64,000 bases of DNA from Pirellulaceae bacterium (GTDB lineage: Bacteria > Planctomycetota > Planctomycetia > Pirellulales > Pirellulaceae). Made by a program: the position numbers and the translations under genes. Each line of letters opens with the position of its first letter. Position 1 is the stretch's first letter. The stretch is taken from the NCBI GenBank assembly GCA_026004775.1, contig BPJU01000023.1:1-64000 (forward strand). The letters are read 5' to 3'. Positions 8,801 to 16,008 of this stretch are shown in pieces. Under the pieces are notes generated by a model. It was not told where the DNA came from and did no database searches. It saw only the letters and a program-made list of their open reading frames with translations.

Positions 8801-9193
8801 GGTGGTTCAAAGATTGGAAAGATCGCAACAGATCTTGACAATTTCGTTGAAATTATTGTGGGAAAGATAGCTCCCGGTATTAAAAACATAGTAATTACTA
8901 TTGGAAAAGAGGCGGGAAAAGATGCGGCGACGGAAACAGTAGAGGTGACGGTGGGAAAGATTGGCGCCCCTCTTTGGAAGCGCATTTTCGGGGCTGCTGC
9001 GGGAGCCTTTTTCGGAGCCATAGCCGACGTGCTAATAAACCCAAACACAGCCTATGCGGCAGAGCCACCGCGTCCGATATTTCGGGAAGTAAATCCGAAC
9101 GATATTGGTTTGACCGACGAGGATGTGATAGCGATTGTGGACCTTTGGCAAGAGTACAATCAGCTAGTGGACTCTGAGCAAAGGAACCCATGA
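2858..9193 (+). CDS. Giant RHS/YD-repeat surface protein, possible polymorphic toxin
   Basis: A 2111-residue protein as read here. Residues 1-14 (MLEALEDRRLLNAS) match the planctomycete LEPR-XLL-type N-terminal signature. A cadherin/Big_9-like domain follows (about 16-110, ending in TFTYVPNAGFSGIDRFTY). From about 300 to 1220 and 1440 to 1850 there are YD repeats that fold as an RHS cocoon in this family. Many of these carry a PDPDGSGPL-type insert (about eleven copies). Residues 1224-1440 hold two copies of a different repeat (GGTFRLTFQGQTTADLS... EFIGSLAGTNVA). The RHS core ends near residue 1904 with RARYYDPAVGRFISEDPLGF. The last 207 residues are an unrecognised tip with a hydrophobic stretch (FGAAAGAFFGAIADVL). 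The true start is probably the ATG at 2752 if the G-run length allows. Confidence 0.9.
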   Translation: MLEALEDRRLLNASPIARNDLAYYTPVDQPLVVDSTSSLLVNDFDPDGGTLSASVVANPQNGTLTDFDPTSGTFTYVPNAGFSGIDRFTYQLSDGQASSSVATVQIAVGGPFGGKLNDEEFSPAEADRSATGVLLASGALTREELLTPSVKLVYNSLTIPKALVPLETFLVPDAAVPDEIRARLVFNGVAGDEYSFDPGTLQPGGSLRIVLSADATALPTGRYPYTIELQARYGQELQARSYDGYVAVVNRSTSDWAFGRGWQLGGLDQLYPSADGVLWVRDSGDAYWFASDGAGGYLRAAGDLTFSQLSVDQAGNYVLRDRHGFERVFSSSGLLLAARDRYGNTTSFTWNGGLLTSITDPFGRTTSLGYTNGQLTSVTDFAGRQASLGYDASGHLVTITQPDPDGTQGPLLSPVISFTYGADDRLASRSDPIGRATQFGYGTHGRVVLVTHPDSASESYVAAITVGLPVGTQNNTLASTDPWSTRTDERGKTWSVKADRFGRVTRTRDPLQYEVTIERDTNGQPVRVVQPDPDGSGPLGTLIYITGYNDRGSKVFEKHPDGYTEEWTYSEDFQLVTSHTDAIGRTEFFSYDPLGNLIQETDAAGNSWTMTYNSRGSLLTRTTPDPDGAGPLLPLTTSYAYDAYERLVQTTFPDGTTQQFAYDAADNIISRTDEAGHTASFEFDALGRLVRTVDREGAVVQYVFDAAGQLVRTLDPLGNATDIEYNARGWKTKEILPDPDGSGPLERPENTWGYDAAGNIISEGIPAWSAGYQLTHDYDDAGRRIATHRTIAGIHIYYALDALGRIVQVTDPLNRVTKYQRNWRGQITEVELHDPDGSGPGRGPMHQWGYDPAGQLGWYIDPRGARYDVVHDSRGLVKTVFLPDPDGPGPQWRPWRTAERDALGRITAERDQLGRTYSFVYDARDRLIQEIYPDPDGSGPLQAPQWTYQYTVTGWKSAEIKPTGARTDYTYDREGRVVSRLDPDPDGAGPLSQPQWQFAYDARGLLVSQTDPRGGITTNEYDALGRLVRTTQPDPDGAGPLTAPVTQYIYGAQGRVVQMIDPEGGQWQYGYDGVGRLISQTDPLNHTTNFEYDAVGNRTRMVRPDPDGSGPLGRPDTRWVYDDYDRVVQIIDALSGTTYLSYDKANNLISLTDPVGNTTNFAYDNMNRLVMETNALGQSRSMYYNAGEELTRRVDRLGRAIVWDYDELGRPAAEQWYDDATPVPSLSITTLQEGGPVSEVQRVGYTAMMLMGGTFRLTFQGQTTADLSYMASAAEVQSALENLSNIGQGNVLVTKLQSGPSTHEWRLEFIGSLAGTNVAQVTIDTSTLYAWGGITPIEITDTDGGGTRNEIQQVELHNAQGGTFRLAFQGQATGILSATASAWDVETALEALADIDNVIVTGDAGGPWTVEFVGAQAGTNVARLDGDAARLTSGTLAREISYSWDIGTRLVAASDPDSSYTLAYDDLDRLVSIDNQGTPNIPRVVLNSSYDASGNRTRLAAVIDGTDDFVNDYTYDLLNRMTRVDQYGVAGGHAVAEKRVDMAYNSLGQFTEIVRYRALSGTPSDEVATSVYTYDAAHRLVGLSHNRGGQPLFTPYSWTYDPLDRIIEMVNSDGTSVFTYDQTDQLTGADHSYQTDEAYQYDANGNRTGGGYVTGSNNQLLEDGTYRYEYDAEGNRTAKETIATGEREEYTWDHRNRLVRFLRKDAQGAIILDVHYSYDVFDRRIGKTVDPDGDGPQQPTFTWFVYDNPSVVTGAADPALVGADHIVLEFTGSQPATLRYRYLHGPVVDQVFAREDVESLWQPGEVLWALGDHLGTVRDLIDSSGNVVNHLRYESFGRITSETNAAVDFLFAFTGRERDEESGLFYYRARYYDPAVGRFISEDPLGFAAGDPNLNRYAANLPLTRVDKSGREGREFDTRLKDVKGILEWFPDQKRGEFKLILKRGRYSEELVRFSIWLDEKGNLLHGTPVFSHGGRKLPGIGGSKIGKIATDLDNFVEIIVGKIAPGIKNIVITIGKEAGKDAATETVEVTVGKIGAPLWKRIFGAAAGAFFGAIADVLINPNTAYAAEPPRPIFREVNPNDIGLTDEDVIAIVDLWQEYNQLVDSEQRNP

Positions 9194-10155
9194 CTATGCG
9201 CAAAGTAACCCAGGACCGAATCAGCGGCCGTGCCATGAAGACCCGTCACAGCGATCTTGGAGCAAAAGGACGTCGCAAGGGTATTTTGCAATGGCTTGAA
9301 GATCTAGCTACGTTTTCGACAATTGGCGATGCGCCAAAACGGCCCCCGAAAGCGCTGCTGAATAATGTCGCCCGGTGGATGGAAGACCATGAAGCTGAAA
9401 TCCCCGTACTTATGCGTAATTCTCCTAAAAATATTCAGCTAGTCATTCTTAGGTACGCCTCATTCGTGCCTCAAAAAATCCGGCATCGGGTCTTTGCGAT
9501 TGCTTTTGAAAGCGGTGACCCCCAACTGGTTCGGTCTGCCTGCGCCCGCCTATGGGAAACAAAAACCGATGGTACGAGGTTTTTAAGAACGATTGAGAGC
9601 CTGATTGGCTCGTCGGAACGGGCCGACAAGGAGAACGCGCTTCGTGCACTCGGCGTTTGCAAAATGCCAAAGCACAGGCGACTTGAGCTGGTTATGCCTC
9701 ATATTAATACTTTGCCGTACGAGGTGATTGAAGCGTTGCGACCGGTCAGGAGATGGAGAGGCAAAGATCTGAGAATTCTCGAGGAGCTCCTGCGAAACAC
9801 GTTCGGAATTCGCCAAGCTACGTTAGAATTGATTAAAGCTGCCGATGTGCCGTATGATTTCTTGAAAGAAACACTGGCGATGCGTCTCCTCGATCCTGAT
9901 GATGCGGTAGTGGAGAGCACCGTAGGCATCATCAGGTCGTTGGGTTCGAGGGCCGAGCCGCTAGTGTCGAATCTCAGATATGCGCTTGATTCCGCTGAAT
10001 TCAGGTGCAAGTTATTCCGAGAAGCGCTCCGAGATGTCCGACGTGCGTGCCGAGCAGCATGCGGAGGCAAAGAGAAAGGACGCCACGGCCGTGTGCCGCC
10101 CGAGCGGCCGCCCGAGCCTGTACCGTTACCCTGCGCAATGGGGTTTATGCTATGA
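9190..10155 (+). CDS. HEAT-like helical protein, candidate immunity partner of the RHS tip
   Basis: A 321-residue protein whose ATG overlaps the RHS stop (ATGA at 9190-9193), so the two are translationally coupled. The sequence is made of alternating amphipathic helices, as in HEAT or armadillo repeats (for example HRVFAIAFESGDPQLVRSAC and DPDDAVVESTVGIIRSLG). There is no signal peptide, membrane segment or catalytic motif. In polymorphic toxin loci the gene right behind an RHS tip is usually the immunity gene, and HEAT-like immunity proteins are known; that role here is inferred from position. The last 30 residues (GRHGRVPPERPPEPVP...) look like translated intergenic repeat DNA, so the natural C-terminus may have been lost just left of the IS66 insertion. 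Confidence 0.6.
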   Translation: MTMRKVTQDRISGRAMKTRHSDLGAKGRRKGILQWLEDLATFSTIGDAPKRPPKALLNNVARWMEDHEAEIPVLMRNSPKNIQLVILRYASFVPQKIRHRVFAIAFESGDPQLVRSACARLWETKTDGTRFLRTIESLIGSSERADKENALRALGVCKMPKHRRLELVMPHINTLPYEVIEALRPVRRWRGKDLRILEELLRNTFGIRQATLELIKAADVPYDFLKETLAMRLLDPDDAVVESTVGIIRSLGSRAEPLVSNLRYALDSAEFRCKLFREALRDVRRACRAACGGKEKGRHGRVPPERPPEPVPLPCAMGFML

Positions 10156-10725
10156 TGGCCCCGTAGCGGGCGATTATTGATCAGTAAGCGTACACCGGCA
10201 CCATGGGGCACCGGCCGGCTCGGATGGCGGTAGCGGTTGCGGGAAGTCGGCCGGACAGGCTCCGTGGGCGTCGACTTAAGGGCGAGCGGTTCATCGAACG
10301 ATCACGGCGGTCATCGGCACGGCCGTTGTAGCTGGTGATGGCCCGCCCGACGGGCAGAGGAATCCACGTTTGCAGCGTCGTCGCATGAGCTGAACGCAAC
10401 CTCGGCTTCCGTATCACGAAAGCCGAAGCCGCTTCCGCCACACATACCCAAGCTCACCGCGCACCAACGGAATCAATCAACAAGAAGCGCCCGATATGCG
10501 CCCAACTAGACGTGCAGAGATTCTCCACAAGACCAAACAAGTCTCTGCCAGGACAGCTTGCGAAAATGTTCAGAGCACTACTTCGCGGGATTCGCCTCGA
10601 GCGCAAAGCAATCCACCTTCGACAACGAGTGCGCCCGATACGGTACCTGGCCACCGGCGAAGTCGATCGACCAATACTTTGATGGAAACTCGACGGTGCT
10701 GTGCCCCTACCCGCACGCCCTACCC

Positions 10726-12501
10726 TCATGACGTATCGTTGACCAATCGCCGTTCCTGCCGGTGACGGCGACGAGCGTTCGCTCGCCGCTCGTTCTCGCG
10801 AATCCGAAAATGACGTATCCGATCCGGGTGTTTTTCCGCCCAACGCCACGGCAACAACTCTTCGTAATTGGTCTGGCCCGCCAGCAGCTGTTCCAACACG
10901 TCTTTCACAAAATACCATACATCCAGGTGATTCCGCTCCGCGCTGCGGACCAACGTCAGCAGATTCGCCGAACGCTCCGCTGCCGACAAGCTCTGCACGA
11001 ACAGCCAGTTCTTTCGACCCGTAGCCACATGCTTCATCTGCTGCTCGGTATCATTGTTGTCGATCGGCACCTGTGGATGATCCAGGTACAACGTCAACTG
11101 CCGAAAATGCGTACGGATGTAGTGGATCGCCTTGCCAAAGTCGCTGGTGCGCAAAATAACATTCGACACGCGCCGGTCGGCCTCCAGAATCCACTCCCAC
11201 ATCTGGTCCCACACAGCACGCGCCTCGCGCCGACGCAGCTCCAGACGATCTGCCTCCGGCAAGTGCCGGCCGCGCTCCTCAATGTCGTACAGCTTCTGGA
11301 ACCACCTAAGCCATTGGTCACGCTCTTGCGGATACGCTTGAGAATCGAAAATTTTCCGCCGCGCGTGAGCATTACACGCCGCTTGCAAAATCTTCCCATT
11401 GGATGAAGCAATGATGCCGTCATACCCCGACCAGCAGTCACCCAACAGAATCCCTTGATAATCCCCCAGAAAGAACGCGGGCCCGTCCCGATGCTGGCTC
11501 ACCGTAAAATCGAAAACCACCAACGGCGTTGTCACCGGCCGATAAGCCCACATGCGAGCCGTAATGCTCCGCATGCCGCGATCCAGGGCACGCTTCAGCA
11601 CTTCAAGAGCTCGACGATGGCGAGGTTCATTCGGATCCACATCCGGCAAAAGCTCCGTAATCACCATCGTCACGCGCGTGTCGTCCACCCCCAGCACACT
11701 GTCGCGCAAAGCCACTTGACGGTAATACCCAACGAGCGGTGCGATCACATCCGCTGCGCTCCTCACGATGTTCCATTGCGTGCTGCGATGGGGCTCCCAC
11801 CCACAGCCTGCAAAAATGTTCTGCTGCCGATACAACGGCAGGTGATAGCTGTACCTGTAAGCAATGATTTTGGCCGCCAAACTCGGAGCATACTTGTCGC
11901 CCGCCACCAGCGAATTCGGCCGATTCGCCGAAAGCACACCGCACTCCGGATGATTCGGACATACATACTTCGGATACAGCCTCACCAGCACATGCAGCTG
12001 GGGTGGCGTGTATTCCAACGTTTCGGTCTTGTCCCAATACTTCTCGTCCAGCAGTTTCCGCTCCCCGTGCTCACAACACGTACACTGCGCCGCATCAGGG
12101 TGAACCACCTCCACTTTGCGCGGCAAATGGTCCGGAAAGCGATCTTCCTGCTTTTTCTTGGGACGTCGCCGCGTATACTGCTTGACCGTCTCTTGAGGCG
12201 GTTCAGCCGGTACTTCCGGCTGTTGGCCCTCTGGCAACACGCTCGCTTCTTCAGAAAACAACAGCTTCTGGTTCGGATCGATGTATCGCTCACGTTTCGG
12301 GCGAACGAACCGCTCCCAAAGCCGGCGATAAGCGTGCTCCCAACCCGCCGCCTGCTCACGGACCTTCTGGAGCTCGCGTTCCTTTTCCTGAAGAGCAATG
12401 TCTTTTTCCTGAAGAGCAATATCCTTTTGGCGCAGTTGCTCGTCCTTGGCGAGCAGCAACGCTATCAGTTCATGGCGGGTTAAATGCTTCCATTCGTCCA
12501 T
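10726..12501 (-). CDS. tnpC: IS66-family transposase TnpC
   Basis: A 591-residue DDE transposase of normal length for the family. Order of parts: N-terminal coiled coil (residues 15-50, repeats of LRQKDIALQEKDIALQEKE), basic linker, zinc-binding segment (CTCCEHGERK and CPNHPEC), then the catalytic core with GVDDTRV (first Asp), LLGDCWSGYDGI (second Asp) and NNDTEQQMKHVATGRKNWLF (Glu). The tail is very basic (RRANARRRHRQERR). It is last in the tnpA-tnpB-tnpC order and is probably transcribed from the right end of the element. The frame is intact, so the protein could be active. Confidence 0.92.
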   Translation of the reverse strand: MDEWKHLTRHELIALLLAKDEQLRQKDIALQEKDIALQEKERELQKVREQAAGWEHAYRRLWERFVRPKRERYIDPNQKLLFSEEASVLPEGQQPEVPAEPPQETVKQYTRRRPKKKQEDRFPDHLPRKVEVVHPDAAQCTCCEHGERKLLDEKYWDKTETLEYTPPQLHVLVRLYPKYVCPNHPECGVLSANRPNSLVAGDKYAPSLAAKIIAYRYSYHLPLYRQQNIFAGCGWEPHRSTQWNIVRSAADVIAPLVGYYRQVALRDSVLGVDDTRVTMVITELLPDVDPNEPRHRRALEVLKRALDRGMRSITARMWAYRPVTTPLVVFDFTVSQHRDGPAFFLGDYQGILLGDCWSGYDGIIASSNGKILQAACNAHARRKIFDSQAYPQERDQWLRWFQKLYDIEERGRHLPEADRLELRRREARAVWDQMWEWILEADRRVSNVILRTSDFGKAIHYIRTHFRQLTLYLDHPQVPIDNNDTEQQMKHVATGRKNWLFVQSLSAAERSANLLTLVRSAERNHLDVWYFVKDVLEQLLAGQTNYEELLPWRWAEKHPDRIRHFRIRENERRANARRRHRQERRLVNDTS

Positions 12502-12679
12502 GGCACGAATGATAACATATTTCTCTCACATTGCAATAACTCCTAACACAATTTTTTCACAAATTGCGGAAACTACCATCGATCTACTGTTTCGTGCCGG
12601 CTTACGGTCGCATGGCCGAAAGCGATTGGCAGTCGGGCCAGCTCTCATCAAGTGACGACGCAGTTTCGGCTCGGCCCGC

Positions 12680-13021
12680 CTAACTCGACGTCGACACTCC
12701 TGCCGCCGGATGCGTATAGCGCTTGCGCCGCTTCTGCGAAGCTACCAATGACACTCCGTCCAGCAGCATCCACAGTTGCGTAGCATCCAGCCGCAGGACT
12801 GCCGAGCCGGTGTCGGTCAGGTTTTCGAACGTGCCGGCCTCCAGCACCCGGTAGTACAACCAGAATCCCTTGCCATCGAAATGCAGCATTTTCATCCGGT
12901 TCCGCGCCCGGTTGACGAATACGAACAAGCTGCCGTCGGCTGGATCCGTCCCGACTTTCTCCCTTACGATCCCCGAAAGGCCGTCGATGCCTTTGCGCAT
13001 GTCCATTGGCTGCGTGTACAC
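12680..13021 (-). CDS. tnpB: IS66-family accessory protein TnpB (Orf2)
   Basis: A 113-residue protein starting at a GTG (VYTQPMDMRKGIDGLSGIV). The YTQPMDMRKG start, the central SLFVFVNRARNRMKMLHFDG and the following GFWLYYRVLE are hallmarks of IS66 Orf2. It is needed together with TnpA and TnpC for transposition in studied IS66 members; its biochemical activity is not settled. It is separated from tnpC by about 180 bases without a gene. The upstream frame closes at a TAA just before the GTG, which fixes the start region. Confidence 0.9.
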   Translation of the reverse strand: MYTQPMDMRKGIDGLSGIVREKVGTDPADGSLFVFVNRARNRMKMLHFDGKGFWLYYRVLEAGTFENLTDTGSAVLRLDATQLWMLLDGVSLVASQKRRKRYTHPAAGVSTSS

Positions 13022-13130
13022 GAAAATTTTCGCTTAAGAATTGAGTCGATCAAAAGAAACGTTGAGCGAAAAACGTTGCTCTCCCGTAACGGCGTATTAC
13101 AAAGCAAAAAGTGCGATGCCAAGGCGAGCA

Positions 13131-13547
13131 TCATCGAGCTTCCCGCGATGCCAGCCTAAGCCGCAGGATTTGCCTGGCCAGCTTTTCCGCCAGTTGGCGC
13201 TCATCTTCCACGCGTAGTTCCACATTACCGGGAAGTCGAACAACCAGCAGGGCTGGCTTGGGTGCAAAGTTGACCTGGACGGGGCGAAAGGCGGGCTCAT
13301 CGGCAGGGATCGAGCGCCACTTACTGGCCAGGTTCACACTTGACGGGGGCTGTGATGCGCTTACGGTGGCCTTCGGCCGTTCGCTGCCTGCCAACGTGCC
13401 GTGCAGGCTTCGCTTCCAGTAATAAAACGTCGCTACGGAAACCTCCTCCTGCCGCCAGAACTCCGCAGTACTGAGCTCGGACTTCGTGAAGCGGCTGAGG
13501 CGATTCGTCCATTCACGGCACTTTCGGCTACGATCAGCTTGGTCCAC
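13131..13547 (-). CDS. tnpA: IS66-family accessory protein TnpA
   Basis: A 138-residue protein with the N-terminal helix-turn-helix of IS66 TnpA (residues 10-50: REWTNRLSRFTKSELSTAEF then VSVATFYYWKRSL). The C-terminal half is a small beta-rich region (PVQVNFAPKPALLVVRLPGN) ending in a helical tail (EKLARQILRLRL), again typical. It is the first gene of the element on the minus strand, about 70 bases inside the right inverted repeat. A decayed copy of the same gene is in the derivative at 21812-22000. Confidence 0.88.
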   Translation of the reverse strand: MDQADRSRKCREWTNRLSRFTKSELSTAEFWRQEEVSVATFYYWKRSLHGTLAGSERPKATVSASQPPSSVNLASKWRSIPADEPAFRPVQVNFAPKPALLVVRLPGNVELRVEDERQLAEKLARQILRLRLASREAR

Positions 13548-13636
13548 GGGGTGACTCCTTGGCTGAAAACGGCGTGTTCCGAGACTACGCCATCAGCCTA
13601 CCAACCCCGTCAAGAATGGTGCCGGTGTACGCTTAC

Positions 13637-14775
13637 GGATCACTCCCGAGGAACGCCGGGCTATTATCGACTACGCCCGAAAACACCCGGGAGTCGGCTA
13701 CCGCCGACTGACCTTTATGATGATGGATGAAGATATCGTGGCAGTAAGCCCTGCCACTGTCTACCGAGTGCTCAAACAGGAAGGTTTGTTGTCCAGGCCA
13801 TCGCCAGCCAACCCCAGGCGAGGCAATGGTTTCCAGCAGCCGTCCGAACCCCACCAGAACTGGCACATCGACTTCACTCACGTCAAGGTCGCGGGTACCT
13901 TCTACCACATGTGCAGCGTTATCGACGGATACAGCCGCTATACCGTGGCCTGGGAACTCTTTCCCACCATGCGGTCCGCTGACGCCCAAATCGTCGTCCA
14001 AAAGGCACGAGAGGCGTTTCCCGATGCTCGACCCACCATCATCTCGGATAACCGCCGACAGTTCGTCTGCCGTGAATTCCGTCAATTCATCACTCTCTGC
14101 CAGTTCCATCACATTATGACTTCACCCTACTATCCTCAATCCAACGGCAAAATTGAACGCTCCTTCGGAAGTCTCAAACGGGAGTGCCTCCGCCCGCAAA
14201 CTCCCTTGACCGTAGAGGATGCCAGACGCGTTATCCAAAACTATGTAAACGAGTACAACCACACCCGGCTCCATGCAGCCATCGGCTATGTCGCTCCCGC
14301 CGATCGTTTACATGGCCTGGACGCAATCATCCATCAAAAGCGCGATGAAAAGCTCCAGGAGGCACGTGAGCTTCGCCGCCAACGACGCCAGGCTGCTCAA
14401 CAGGCAACCATGCGGCAAGATAACCGCATCGATTTCGCCCTCCTGCGACGCACCGTCCGTATGGCCAACGTCCTCGAGGCACTCGTTACCCTGGAACACT
14501 ATCGCGGAAGCGGACCGCAACGCCGTGGGCCCTGTCCTATCCATCAACATCCTGACGGAAAAAACCATCGCTCCTTCTCAGTCAATCTCCAACGAGGCAT
14601 CTTCCGATGCTTTCATCCCCAATGCCAGTGCCAAGGCAATGTCCTTGACCTCTGGGCTACCTGCCACAACCTCGACCTTCCCGCCGCGGCTCGATCCCTG
14701 GCCGAACGCTTTGCACCCGCCTTGATCAGTCCTGACAATACCCCTACAACAGAGAAGAGGAACCCGTCGTCATGA
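13637..14775 (+). pseudogene. IS3-type DDE transposase fused to a DnaG-like CHC2 zinc domain, 5'-truncated copy A
   Basis: The frame is open from the IS66 boundary: ITPEERRAIIDYARKHPGVG (HTH_21-like) runs into the first ATG at 13717. The integrase core shows HIDFTHVK, IISDNRRQF and KIERSFGSLKRE, a D,D(35)E triad; the usual DNG motif is DNR. The C-terminal 100 residues (from 14461) match the CHC2 zinc domain of DnaG-type primases: VLEALVTLEHYRGSGPQRRG, then CPIH, then SFSVNLQRGIFRCFHPQC, GNVLDLW and AARSLAERF. Zinc ligands would be the Cys and His of CPIH and the two Cys of RCFHPQC. I know of no standard IS3 transposase with this tail. The 5' end was lost to the IS66 insertion. Confidence 0.82.
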
Positions 14776-14833
14776 ACTGTTTCTACTTTATGCCCTTGAC
14801 CCCGGTTGTCCAGTTATGGCTGAACCAACACAG
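13637..14833 (+). mobile_element. IS3-type element with CHC2 fusion, copy A (left end missing)
   Basis: This is the plus-strand copy of an element that also occurs inverted at 18801-19846. Both copies agree through the transposase, its stop and about 58 bases beyond, up to GGCTGAACCAACACA (14819-14833). After that the sequences differ, so this marks the right end. The left end is missing because the IS66 right end lies at 13636. Confidence 0.75.
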
Positions 14834-15377
14834 TTTGTCCAGCGAAAGTGCAACAGTGGTAAAGCTGGCCTTCGCAAGAAAGAAGCAGCTTTGCGGTATT
14901 CCGCGTCGGTCGCAAGTTCACTTGAAGATGGCGTTGAGCGCGTATAGCGTGACCTGCATGATAATGTCACACGTAACCACCCATACCGCACCGTGGATGA
15001 ATTATCAGGTAACGTGCTTCGATGTCTTGAGGACGGTAACTTGCGTGAACACCACGGGTTGACTCGCATCACCACTTAAACGTCGACATCATGTCAAGTT
15101 ACGTAAAGCTATTTGGCTCCGCGCGGAAGTGTGAAACGGAGCGGTAGTCGCAGGTGGGCTGGGCAGGGCAAGCATCACAGAAACTGCGTTTTGACGAAGG
15201 CCGCACCGGCAGCAAGATTCCTCCAGGGAGGCGATCCACGGCAGGCGGTGGCTGGCACGACCGTCGAGGCGAATAGAACGGTTTGGCGAGTGGGGCGCAG
15301 TCGGAACACGATTTCGCTGGCTGTCAATCCAGCGGGGGAATCGCCCATGGCGGGCTCGCGGTGGGCGCGCCCGCTGA
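14834..15377 (-). other. Degenerate stretch, possible coding relic downstream of the radical-SAM pseudogene
   Basis: No intact gene. On the minus strand short pieces in different frames look protein-like: SEIVFRLRPTRQTVLFASTV near 15260-15310 and a cysteine-containing FCDACPAQPTCDYRSVSHF near 15130-15180. This suggests a frameshifted gene following the radical-SAM pseudogene. I cannot name a family. The part from 14834 to about 15100 shows nothing. Confidence 0.35.
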
Positions 15378-15937
15378 TTACGGCTGCGGTGGCCATGGTG
15401 AGATGCCAGTGATACTGAAGGTGCCGTCGCGGTGAAGGATCGCCTCGCGGGGAGGAACAAACAGGATTTGGGAAAGCTGATAGCGGCCGGTGACAAGGTG
15501 AATCCGCTGGTTCGCTGGACCGGACACGTTGTGACCGACGTGCTGGGGGGCTACGTAGCGGCCGGCGACAAACACGTCGATGTGGCGGAGACTGGTAGGG
15601 CCAAGGGGGAAGCGGTCGATTTCCGGAAAGCTGTAGCCGCTGAACCCCAGGCAACCGAGGTGCGAATCGCTCAGGCGCGATAGCAGATCGAGTAGGGCTT
15701 CCGGCCGCTGGAACGGCTCGCCGCCGGAGATCGAGACGCCTTTGATGAGCGAGCTGAGGGCCAGGATCTAGGCCGCGCCGGTCGCGGTCTCCACACGAAG
15801 CCGCTAGCCGGGTGGCGCGTGCCCAGGTTGAAGCAGCCGGGACAGCCTAAAGTGCATCCATGAAACCACACCATGGCTCGAAACCCAGATCCGTTGGCTG
15901 GACGGAATGGTTCAACGGCGTGCAGGCGAAACTTCAT
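15378..15937 (-). pseudogene. Radical-SAM activating-enzyme-like protein (4Fe-4S, NrdG-type), frameshifted
   Basis: The N-terminus reads MKFRLHAVEPFRPANGSGFR then VWFHGCTLGCPGCFNLGTRH, the CxxxCxxC 4Fe-4S cluster motif of small NrdG/PflA-like activases. The frame is lost near 15820. In another frame the protein resumes as RLRVETATGAA, a TAG stop at 15768-15770 (one change from CAG), then ILALSSLIKGVSISGGEPFQ, FSGYSFPEIDRFP and ends ILHRDGTFSITGISP. The SGGEP motif belongs to SAM binding. With one frameshift and one nonsense change it cannot make the full protein. It follows the Hsp70-FGE gene by 71 bases on the same strand, so the two were probably one operon. Confidence 0.8.
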
Positions 15938-16008
15938 TTTCGACTTTCAAAACCTCACGCCCTCGCTGCGCTCGGGCGCATGCAAGGAGTAAAGCAGTAA
16001 GTAAAGGT

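Larger units (their letters stand above)
10184..13636 (-). mobile_element. Complete IS66-family insertion sequence
   Basis: It is bounded by 21-bp perfect inverted repeats beginning GTAAGCGTACACCGGCACCA (10184-10204 and its complement at 13616-13636); the GTAAG start is the family signature. It carries tnpA, tnpB and tnpC in the usual order on the minus strand. About 540 bases between the tnpC stop and the left end (10184-10725) hold no gene; the same stretch is kept in the deleted derivative at 21723-23176. The flanking octamers (ATTGATCA, GGATCACT) do not match, so there is no simple 8-bp duplication and the flanks have probably been rearranged. The right end cuts into the IS3-CHC2 transposase gene. 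Confidence 0.9.

Noticed and set aside
11455-12483. A 342-codon plus-strand ORF opposite tnpC
   Set aside because: Antisense shadow of the IS66 transposase, His/Arg/Gln-rich without any domain.
10176-13644. An 8-bp target duplication for the complete IS66 element
   Set aside because: The flanking octamers ATTGATCA and GGATCACT do not match, so a simple insertion cannot be claimed.
14772-15062. Small ORF starting MNCFYFMPLTPVVQLWLNQH behind IS3-CHC2
   Set aside because: It is the right end of the element read through into flanking DNA; copy B shows the same first 20 residues and then a different sequence.
14834-16008. Search for a DGR reverse transcriptase or template repeat next to the Hsp70-FGE tail
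   Set aside because: No RT motif (such as YxDD) and no near-copy of the 16018-16140 segment was found here or in the other intergenic stretches of the window.
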